A program made the position numbers and the translations under genes. A stretch of 38,105 nt of DNA from positions 22,233 to 60,337 of the forward strand of contig JAPYTK010000007.1 of assembly GCA_029941785.1 (NCBI GenBank), read 5' to 3'. The DNA comes from Polyangiaceae bacterium (lineage in GTDB: Bacteria; Myxococcota_A; Polyangia; Polyangiales; Polyangiaceae). The notes under the pieces are model-generated. The model did not search any database, was not told the origin of the DNA, and worked only from the letters and a program-made list of their open reading frames with translations. Positions 16,565-23,637 of this stretch are shown here, in pieces (position 1 is the stretch's first letter; each line of letters starts with the position of its first letter).

Positions 16565-18123
16565 ACTTTGTACGGTGACTCGGAGTGCTCGCTGCCGTCG
16601 TACCGAACCAGCACGGGCTTTTTGTCGATCGTGGTCGCTACCGCTACGGGACGTTTCCAGCATCGCACGAGAGCCGCCAGCGCCGCTTGCGCATAATCGC
16701 GGCGCAGATCGACCCCCATGTGCTCGTGCTCCAAAAGCAGTTCGCCACGATTGCTGTAGTTCGCGTCGATGACTCGAATGATGGGGTTGCCGAAGTTCGT
16801 CAGGGAGAACAAGAGTTTGTCCTTCACCTTCTGGAATTCGCGGGACTCGATTTCGTAGTTACCGGTCTTTCCGGAGTAGCCAAAGGTGTAGAGCTTCTGC
16901 GCGGCGACGAATTCGGGCGTGAGAAACTCGTCGATGAAGGTCACGTCGTTGTACAGCTTCCGGATCTGGAAGATCTTGTCTCGACCGAGCCCGAGCTGCA
17001 TGTTCCAAGCCTTCTTGTCGTCGAGGTTGTCGCAGCGCTCCCACTCGCGGCCAAACTGCCCCTTGTTCCAGCGCGATTCGATGTGCCGATACAGTTCGAC
17101 GCCCAGCTTGTACGGATTGAGCTGTCCGGGAGAGGTCGCCATCACGCCAGCATTGCGATCGGCGTAGTCGACGATCTCGGAGGCATCGACGATCTTCTCC
17201 GTCATCATTTTGCTGTGCCAATAAGATGCCCAGCCTTCGTTCATGATCTTCGTCTGCATTTGAGGAACGAAGTAATAGGCCTCCGAGCGAATGATATGCA
17301 CGACATCGTGCTCCCACCGTTCGAGCGGTGCGTGATCGAGCAAGAAGCGTAAGACATCCCGGCGTGGATGGGCCGGAAACGACTTCTCACGTTCCCGTTT
17401 CTCCTCGAGTTCTTGACGCTTCTTCTCGATGTAATCCGCGGGGTTGATGTACGACTCCATGTAGTCTTTCGCCGCAAGCCGCGGGACTTCGATCGGTTCG
17501 TCGTCCTCGTCGTCGTCGAGCCGGACAGGCGCCGGCGCATTAAACGGAGACCATGGGTCGATGAGATTCTCGAGGGACAACACATGGTCGATGAAGCTCT
17601 CGACTTTGTCGATGCCGTGGCGAGCGTGATGTCGGGATATGCGTGATCCGTGATTGGCGATCTTGTCGATCCAGCGCCGGTTCGGATTGTAGTCGGCGGT
17701 CCGATTCGAGGGGTCGATCGTCTTGCCCAAGGTGTCGAGGTCGGTTGCCGCAAAGCAGAAGTTGTTCTTGAAAAAATCGACGTGACCGAGCACGTGCGCC
17801 ATGACGAGTCTCTGATCGGTGAGCGAATTGCCCTCGAGCAGATAAGCGTAGGACGGGTTGTTGTTGATCACCATCTCGTAGATGCGACTGAGGCCGTACT
17901 CTGCGCTCTTGCGTAGGCGCTCGTATTCCATGCCGAAGCGCCAATGAGGATAGCGCGTCGGAAATCCTCCGAAGGCAGCCAGTTCGCTCATCTGGTCGTA
18001 GGTCGTCATCTCGAAGATGGTCGGGAAGAAGTCGAGACCAAAGTCTTCGGCGATCTTCGTGATGCGCTGTTGTTCCGTGCGCAGATACGCCGGCAACCTC
18101 GTCTTGAGAGCGAATTGGCTCAT
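16561..18123 (-). CDS. spoVR: SpoVR/YcgB family protein
   Basis: The 520-residue product is a full-length SpoVR homologue: RITKIAEDFGLDFFPTIFEM, GFPTRYPHWRFGMEYERL, INNNPSYAYLLEGNSL, MAHVLGHVDFFKNN and the late WASYWHSKMM and DLRRDYAQAAL regions are typical. The family is named from Bacillus spore cortex formation. In Proteobacteria the genes form a conserved trio, PrkA kinase-YeaH-YcgB, used in stress and stationary phase. The biochemical activity is unknown. Here the DUF444/YeaH partner is 17 bases upstream but no prkA is adjacent. In myxobacteria a link to sporulation or starvation is plausible but not shown by sequence. Confidence 0.93.
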   Translation of the reverse strand: MSQFALKTRLPAYLRTEQQRITKIAEDFGLDFFPTIFEMTTYDQMSELAAFGGFPTRYPHWRFGMEYERLRKSAEYGLSRIYEMVINNNPSYAYLLEGNSLTDQRLVMAHVLGHVDFFKNNFCFAATDLDTLGKTIDPSNRTADYNPNRRWIDKIANHGSRISRHHARHGIDKVESFIDHVLSLENLIDPWSPFNAPAPVRLDDDEDDEPIEVPRLAAKDYMESYINPADYIEKKRQELEEKREREKSFPAHPRRDVLRFLLDHAPLERWEHDVVHIIRSEAYYFVPQMQTKIMNEGWASYWHSKMMTEKIVDASEIVDYADRNAGVMATSPGQLNPYKLGVELYRHIESRWNKGQFGREWERCDNLDDKKAWNMQLGLGRDKIFQIRKLYNDVTFIDEFLTPEFVAAQKLYTFGYSGKTGNYEIESREFQKVKDKLLFSLTNFGNPIIRVIDANYSNRGELLLEHEHMGVDLRRDYAQAALAALVRCWKRPVAVATTIDKKPVLVRYDGSEHSESPYKV

Positions 18124-18140
18124 GCGCTAACCCCCATCGC

Positions 18141-19247
18141 CTAGTGACCTTTTCCGAGGAAATCCTTGATGCTCTGAATGATGGCGTCCTTGTTGGGGAT
18201 CTCGCACATCACGAGTCGTGATTCGTCGCTGAAGTGTTCGCGTAGGTCTTTGATGAACTGTCCCGAACCGTAGGGGCTCTCGACTTGGCCGTAGGCAAAC
18301 ATGTTGGACCAGGGAATGAGGAACTTCTTGAGCAGCTCGACGCAAGCGAGCGTGTCATCCATCGACCAGTTGTCTCCGTCAGAGAAGTGGAAGGGATAGA
18401 TGTTGTATTGGTCGGGGCTGTACTCGGCCTCGATGATGCTCTTGCAGAGCTTGAAAGCGCTCGAGATCATCGTGCCTCCGCTCTCGCGGGTACGGAAGAA
18501 GGTCTCCCGATCGACCTCGCGGGCGACCGAGTCGTGAATGATGAACCGTGACTCGAGGCCCTTGTATTGTTTGGAGAGCCAGGTATCGATCCAGAAGGAC
18601 TCGATCCGTACGATCTCCTTCTGCTCGTCGCCCATCGATCCCGACACGTCCATCATGTAGATGATGACGGCGTTGGCGGTGGGCTCTGTGGTCGTCTTCC
18701 ACGAGCGGAAGCGCTTGTCTGCGGTGGTGGGAATGACAACGGGGTTCTTGCTGTCGAAACTGCCGCTGATGATCTGTCGCTTCAGTGCCTCGCGGTAGGT
18801 GCGTCGAAAGTGCCGCAGCGACTCCGGACCGACCCGTCGGATCCCCGTGTATTTGTTGCTCGCCTGATCGAGCTTGCTCTGACCTTTGGGTTCGATGTCC
18901 GGAAGCTCCAGCTCCTCACCCAAGATCTCGGCCAACTCTTCGATGGTGACGTCGACCTCCATCGCGTGATCGCCTTCGCCGTGACCAGCTTTCCCTTGGC
19001 CGGGCTGGTCTTCACCCTGCCCGAGTGCGTCGCCCTCCTCGCCGTCTCCTTGGCCGACGCCGCCTTTTTGCTGATCATCGAAACGAAAGCGGGGAATGTC
19101 GATGTGGGGTATCGGAATGGACACGCGGTCCTTGCCGTGCCGCCCGATCAGCTCGCCGTGAGTGATGTACTTGCGCAGGTTTTCGCGAATACGACCACGC
19201 ACGATGTGTCGGAAGCGCGCATGGTCTTGTCCGATCTTTAGCGCCAC
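18141..19247 (-). CDS. yhbH: DUF444 (YeaH/YhbH) family protein with vWA-like MIDAS motif
   Basis: This 368-residue protein starts at GTG 19247. The N-terminal part has the family pattern [28 protein letters not shown] is here split by position, followed by a Gly/Gln/Asp-rich linker (about 62-92). The C-terminal half has a von Willebrand A-like metal site (MMDVSGSMG, near residue 200), [17 protein letters not shown] and [11 protein letters not shown]. It normally works with SpoVR/YcgB and the PrkA kinase, and gene order here keeps the pair. It lies 9 bases after obgE, which suggests one transcript. Confidence 0.92.
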   Translation of the reverse strand: MALKIGQDHARFRHIVRGRIRENLRKYITHGELIGRHGKDRVSIPIPHIDIPRFRFDDQQKGGVGQGDGEEGDALGQGEDQPGQGKAGHGEGDHAMEVDVTIEELAEILGEELELPDIEPKGQSKLDQASNKYTGIRRVGPESLRHFRRTYREALKRQIISGSFDSKNPVVIPTTADKRFRSWKTTTEPTANAVIIYMMDVSGSMGDEQKEIVRIESFWIDTWLSKQYKGLESRFIIHDSVAREVDRETFFRTRESGGTMISSAFKLCKSIIEAEYSPDQYNIYPFHFSDGDNWSMDDTLACVELLKKFLIPWSNMFAYGQVESPYGSGQFIKDLREHFSDESRLVMCEIPNKDAIIQSIKDFLGKGH

Positions 19248-19256
19248 GTTGAGAGG

Positions 19257-20357
19257 CTAGCGCGTATCGGTGGCGCTGTCCTCAAGACTCTCGTCAGGAG
19301 CCGTCGACTCGCCGGGCTCTTCTTCTTCATTTTGTGGGTCGGCCTCGTGGACGATGCGTGCGAGCGCTTCGAGCAGTTCGGGGATCCCCTCGCCGGTCAC
19401 TGCGCTGATCATGCCGAGCGTGATCCCTTCTTCTTCCTGAAAATCGGCGGCCAGAGACGCGTGGGCCTCGCGGACGTCGGTGCGGTCCCCCTGCGAGAGC
19501 ACGACCAGCTCCGGCCGTTCGGCCAGGGCCGGATCGAAGCGCTCGAGTTCCTCGCGCAGGGCGCGGTAGTCGCCGAGTGGTTCGCGGTCCTCCTCGTGGG
19601 CCAGCGTGACCAAATGAAGCAGCACGCGGGAGCGCTCGACGTGCTTCAAGAAGCGATGGCCTAGTCCGGCGCCATCACTCGCGCCACGGATCAAGCCCGG
19701 AATGTCCGCCACGACGAAGTTCGCGCCGCCGCCAGCATGTCCGCCGCCGACGCTCACCATGCCCAACTTCGGAATGAGCGTGGTGAAGGGGTAGTCAGCG
19801 ATCTTGGGCCGCGCAGCGGACACGGCCGACACGAAGGTGCTCTTGCCGGTGTTGGGGAAACCGAGCAAACCGACATCGGCAAGGACCTTGAGTTCCAGCC
19901 GCAACTCTCGCACCTCGCCGGGTGTCCCGGGCGAGGCTTTGCGTGGGGCGCGGTCCACCGAGGTGGCGAAGTGAATGTTTCCTAATCCACCGTTTCCACC
20001 GTGAGCGACGACGAGGTGCTGCTTGTGCTCGGTGATATCGCCGAAGAGCTCGTTGTTCTTCTCGTTGAAGACCTGTGTGCCCACCGGAACGCGGATGATC
20101 TTGTCGCTGCCGCCTCGGCCGTTCATGTCTTTGCCGGCGCCGTTGTTTCCCTTGTCTGCCTTCACCAGCCGCGAGTAGGTCAAATCGAGCAAGGTCGACA
20201 TGCCCTCATCGCCCTCGAAGATCACACTGCCGCCACGACCGCCATCACCGCCCGCAGGCCCCCCGAAGGGGACATATTTTTCCCGTCGAAAGGCAATCGC
20301 TCCGTGGCCCCCGTCTCCCGCGGTCACGCGCACGCGTACTTCGTCGATGAATCGCAC
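19257..20357 (-). CDS. obgE: Obg family GTPase (ribosome assembly)
   Basis: The 366-residue protein starts at GTG 20357. The glycine-rich Obg fold (1-158) is clear (GGPAGGDGGRGGSV, GNNGAGKDMNGRGG). The GTPase domain has G1 GFPNTGKS (166-173), switch I region DYPFTTL, and G3 DIPG (218-221). The expected G4 NKxD is replaced by SQGD (288-291), keeping only the Asp; G5 SAV is at 318-320. The C-terminal tail is acidic (EEEEPGEST). Obg proteins act in 50S assembly and the stringent response. The usual rplU-rpmA neighbours are absent; instead it heads a run of yhbH, spoVR and the TPR gene. Confidence 0.93.
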   Translation of the reverse strand: MRFIDEVRVRVTAGDGGHGAIAFRREKYVPFGGPAGGDGGRGGSVIFEGDEGMSTLLDLTYSRLVKADKGNNGAGKDMNGRGGSDKIIRVPVGTQVFNEKNNELFGDITEHKQHLVVAHGGNGGLGNIHFATSVDRAPRKASPGTPGEVRELRLELKVLADVGLLGFPNTGKSTFVSAVSAARPKIADYPFTTLIPKLGMVSVGGGHAGGGANFVVADIPGLIRGASDGAGLGHRFLKHVERSRVLLHLVTLAHEEDREPLGDYRALREELERFDPALAERPELVVLSQGDRTDVREAHASLAADFQEEEGITLGMISAVTGEGIPELLEALARIVHEADPQNEEEEPGESTAPDESLEDSATDTR

Positions 20358-20410
20358 GCGGACAGCATAGTCGAATCCGTCGGCTCTGCAGCATCAGCCG
20401 AGTCTTCGAG

Positions 20411-21241
20411 TCATCGCGGAGGTCGAGGAGGCATGCCCATCTGCGAAAAACTGCGGCTCGAGGTGTGCGAGCTCGGGCCCTCCAGATCGCCGTCGAGGGC
20501 GGCGAGCGCCGTGGTCAGCTTCTGTAGGCCGTAGTCGTAGGCCGTCTCGCGAATGAAGGTATGCACGATACGCACGAGGCGCAGACACAGCTTTCGTACC
20601 AGTTTGACCTCACGATCGAGAAACGTCTCGAAACAGCTATAGCCCTTTGCTTCGTAGAGCTGCCTGGCCTGGATGTCGCTGAGCAATTCGCCGATCTCGT
20701 AAAACTCTGTCTCCACTCGCTTGCGCATCCCGTTGACCTTTGAGGTCAGTTGATACAGCTGGGCGATGTCCGTCTTGATCCGCTCCGCTTCGGCGGGTGT
20801 GCGCAAGGTTGCTCTCGCACTGCCCGGTGGGGGCGGGATCGCGTTGCGACGACGCAACTCTTCGGCTCGTTTTGCTGCGTGGCGAGCCACCCAAGGCGCG
20901 GCACCACGGATGGCTGTCGTGGTGCTCGATGCGGAGCCGTTCTTTTTCTTCGGCGCGAGGGGCGCTGAACTCATCTCTTTGCGATTGGACACCGCGCGCA
21001 GCTTCTTCGGAGACTTGGTCGCGCTTTTGCCATTCGCGCGCCCTTGGCTGATTCGCGTTGCGGCTGCGCCGTTCTTTGCCGCTGGTTTGCTTTTGGCGGT
21101 CTTCTTTGCCGCGCTATTGGTCGCCTTCTTCGCGGGCTTCTTGGCGGCCTTTTTTGCGGGCGGCTTATTGCGGGCTGGCGCGGCTCGCTTGGCCTTGGAC
21201 TTGCTAGCAGCCTTTGTTGCTGTCGCCCTGGTCCTCGCCAT
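20411..21241 (-). CDS. histone H1-like Lys/Ala-rich protein with conserved C-terminal domain
   Basis: The 276-residue product starts at ATG 21241 with a GAGGAG ribosome site upstream. Residues 1-about 85 are almost all Lys, Ala, Pro, Arg, Ser and Thr, with AKK/PAKK repeats as in histone H1 tails, which would bind DNA or RNA without sequence specificity. Residues about 145-245 form a helical domain (IKTDIAQLYQLTSKVNGMRK, YEIGELLSDIQARQLYEAKG, then CFETFLDREVKL) that looks conserved, with the Arg/Leu helix LVRKLCLRLVRIVHTF. I do not know this domain's function. A nucleoid-associated or condensing protein is the best guess. The gene is 53 bases upstream of obgE on the same strand. Confidence 0.82.
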   Translation of the reverse strand: MARTRATATKAASKSKAKRAAPARNKPPAKKAAKKPAKKATNSAAKKTAKSKPAAKNGAAATRISQGRANGKSATKSPKKLRAVSNRKEMSSAPLAPKKKNGSASSTTTAIRGAAPWVARHAAKRAEELRRRNAIPPPPGSARATLRTPAEAERIKTDIAQLYQLTSKVNGMRKRVETEFYEIGELLSDIQARQLYEAKGYSCFETFLDREVKLVRKLCLRLVRIVHTFIRETAYDYGLQKLTTALAALDGDLEGPSSHTSSRSFSQMGMPPRPPR

Positions 21242-21699
21242 TGACCGCTCCTCTACGTAAGTAAGAAATGGAGGAGGGAAGATCCCAACCTCCTTATTGA
21301 CTTAGCAAGATGATGGTGGTTGGCAACAAGATCCGGGGTATCGAGTCGACAATTATCTTCACGATTTCCGCGAACCTGGAGACATCGCGCCGGCGTAATC
21401 CAAGTCAAGGCATTGTAATGAAACAACAATACCGGTGACCGCTCGTATTCTTGCGTATGTGAGTCATGGGACTACGACGTAGACGTCTGGCGAGCGATCC
21501 GAACAGGCACGACACTTGCTGAACAGACAATCCGGTAGCGTAAGTTGTGAGTTTCCGGTCAGCCGAGCTGAAATCGGTGTGACTTTTTTGCAACAGCTGT
21601 GCCTGTGACGCACACTGGGCATTGAGCTAAGCCCTCGTGATATAAAAGAAAAATTGCCTAATTTGCGCCGCGCATGTTAGACGCTTTGCGATTGAGATC
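21242..21699. other. long AT-richer intergenic region between divergent genes
   Basis: About 458 bases separate the divergent histone-like and nucleotidyltransferase-aminotransferase genes. Base composition is visibly less GC-rich than the flanking genes, and the short frames here look like chance. It must hold promoters for both genes. Besides the extended -10 noted separately I see small inverted repeats (for example CTACGACGTAG near 21472) but no RNA gene I can name. Confidence 0.5.
21638..21646 (+). promoter_or_regulatory. extended -10 promoter element
   Basis: TGATATAAA matches the extended -10 pattern (TG, one base, TATAAT-like) and is followed by an A-rich initial region. It lies about 54 bases before ATG 21700. 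No good -35 is seen at 17 bases, which is acceptable for an extended -10 promoter. Confidence 0.4.
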
Positions 21700-23601
21700 A
21701 TGACAATGAAACGCGCCATCGTGCTTGCAGCTGGACGGGGCAGTCGTCTCGTCTCCGAGAACGATCCGCCGAAGCCGCTGAAGCTCATCGGCCAGGTGCC
21801 GCTCATTGTACGCATCTTGCGCGCCTTGCAAGACGAAGGGATCCGCGAGGCGGTCATCGTCCTGGGCGACCGGGGCGCGATGCTTCGAGAGGCTCTCGAT
21901 CGGGAGCCCAGCATCGTGATGCGCCTTCGGTTTGTGACGAACCGCCAATTCGACAAGGGCAACGGCGTGTCCTTGCTGGCGGCCGCCGAGTTCGTCGACG
22001 GGCCTGTCTTGCTGACGATGGCGGACCATTTGTATTCGCCGGAAATCGTGCGCCGGCTGCAAACGATGGATGTGCCGGCCGGTCATTGCGCTCTCGCTGT
22101 CGATCATGACATCGAGCGCTGTTTCGACGTTGACGACGCGACCAAAGTTGCCCTCGATGTTTCGGCTCCGGTCGGCTCGACGCGCGCTCACGCCCGTATC
22201 GCCCGCATCGGCAAACAACTGCCAGACTACGACTGTCTCGACACGGGCGTGTTCCGTATCGAACCGGCGCTCATCGAAAAGCTCGAAGAGGTCTACGCGC
22301 AGCGGGGCGATTGCTCCTTGTCCGACGGCGTGGGTGCTTTGGCGGCCGAAGGCAAGATGTTGGCTTGCGATGTTGGCGATGCTCGCTGGATCGATGTGGA
22401 CACGCCAGCGGCGGCTCAGCGTGCCGAGGCCATGGTTCATGTTTTCGGTGATGGTCTCGGTGACGAGCCCGAGGCCACCACCAATCTCGATCCCAGCGCG
22501 ATGGAACTTTTTGCTCCATCGTGGGTCCGCGCGGTGAAGCCCTATAACGAGAGCCACTTCGCGGTCGCGAACGAGCGCCGCGACGTCGACCGCATGATGT
22601 CCAACGAGAGCCCCTTCACTCCGAGCGCTCGCGTATTGGATGCCATCATGTCGGCCGCCATGGGGAGCAACCGCTACCCTAGCGGCACGGACGATCTTCG
22701 CCAGAAACTCGCCGCAAGAGAGCGCTTGGAAGCCGAACAGGTCTTGCTCGGAGCTGGATCGGCCGAGCTCATCGACCTCGTGGTGCGCACCTTTGTGGCT
22801 CCAGGCGAAGAGGTCCTGATCAGCGTGCCCACCTTCTCGATGTACGAGGCTCGGACGCGCACGGTCGGTGGCATTCCGGTGCTGGTGCCCATGAGTGAGG
22901 ACAACGATTTTGACGTGCCGTCGCTCATCGGGGCGATCACCGAGCGGACGAAATTGGTGTTCTTGTGCACGCCGAACAATCCTACGGGCAACGTCATGGA
23001 AGAGTCGGCCTTGCGGCGCGTGCTTCGACTTGGGCTGCCGACGGTCGTCGACGAGGCCTACGTAGAGCTCGCCCGAGGCGAACAGAGCTATGCCACGCTT
23101 ATCTGCGAGTATCCGAATTTGATTGTCTTGCGGACCTTTTCGAAGGCTTTCGGGCTCGCTGGGATCCGGGTGGGTTACGCGCTCAGCCATCCGGTTCAGA
23201 TCGCGCTTCTCAGTCGGGTCAAGGTGCCATGGAACATCTCCTCGTTGGCCATCGCAGCAGCATGTGCGGCGATCGACGATGTGGCCGAGCACGCCGCGCG
23301 TGTTCAGGCCTTGTGCGAGGGGCGCGATTTTCTCGAAACCCGATTGTCCCGCTTGGATGGCGTGTCCGTGATCCCCAGCGAGGCGAACTTCGTGTTGCTC
23401 GATGTCAGCCAAGCGGGAGCGGAGCCAGACGAAATCGTGGCGAGCTTGTTGGACCGGGGCGTGTTGGTTCGCTCCCTGGCTTCGCATCGAGCCGAGCGTA
23501 AGCTCGTGCGGATCACGGTCGGCGACGTGCAGCAGAATTTGCGTTGCGCTCGGGCCCTCGAAGCGGTGATGAACACGCCCGCGCGCGTCTGGTCGACCTA
23601 G
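21700..23601 (+). CDS. fusion of sugar/alcohol-phosphate nucleotidyltransferase and HisC-like aminotransferase
   Basis: The 633-residue protein has two enzymes. Residues 1-about 250 are a nucleotidyltransferase: LAAGRGSRL (9-17), PPKPL, the metal-binding MADHLYS (107-113), DVDDATKVAL, IGKQLPDYDCLDTGVF and DVDTP. This pattern is closest to CTP:inositol-1-phosphate cytidylyltransferase (IPCT) and phosphocholine cytidylyltransferases. Residues about 285-625 are a fold-type I PLP aminotransferase of the HisC/CobD group: TPNNPTGN (424-431), Asp451 in VVDEAYVEL, and the PLP lysine Lys482 in TFSKAFGLAGIRVGY. All key residues are present, so both halves should work. The product could be a nucleotide-activated amino-alcohol or amino-phosphonate head group, which is inference. 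A HEAT-repeat gene follows by 36 bases. Confidence 0.88.
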   Translation: MTMKRAIVLAAGRGSRLVSENDPPKPLKLIGQVPLIVRILRALQDEGIREAVIVLGDRGAMLREALDREPSIVMRLRFVTNRQFDKGNGVSLLAAAEFVDGPVLLTMADHLYSPEIVRRLQTMDVPAGHCALAVDHDIERCFDVDDATKVALDVSAPVGSTRAHARIARIGKQLPDYDCLDTGVFRIEPALIEKLEEVYAQRGDCSLSDGVGALAAEGKMLACDVGDARWIDVDTPAAAQRAEAMVHVFGDGLGDEPEATTNLDPSAMELFAPSWVRAVKPYNESHFAVANERRDVDRMMSNESPFTPSARVLDAIMSAAMGSNRYPSGTDDLRQKLAARERLEAEQVLLGAGSAELIDLVVRTFVAPGEEVLISVPTFSMYEARTRTVGGIPVLVPMSEDNDFDVPSLIGAITERTKLVFLCTPNNPTGNVMEESALRRVLRLGLPTVVDEAYVELARGEQSYATLICEYPNLIVLRTFSKAFGLAGIRVGYALSHPVQIALLSRVKVPWNISSLAIAAACAAIDDVAEHAARVQALCEGRDFLETRLSRLDGVSVIPSEANFVLLDVSQAGAEPDEIVASLLDRGVLVRSLASHRAERKLVRITVGDVQQNLRCARALEAVMNTPARVWST

Positions 23602-23637
23602 ACCTCACCGGGCGTCGCTCGGTGCTATGCTCGGCGG

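Noticed and set aside
21658-23487. 609-residue open frame antisense to the nucleotidyltransferase-aminotransferase gene
   Set aside because: It is Arg/His-rich with no family motif, and the plus strand carries two complete enzyme domains. It is a GC-driven shadow frame.
21700-23601. Identification as PntC/phosphonate cytidylyltransferase-AEP transaminase
   Set aside because: The aminotransferase half is HisC/CobD-like (TPNNPTGN, SKAFGLAG), not the class V type I associate with AEP transaminase, and no phosphonate genes are nearby.
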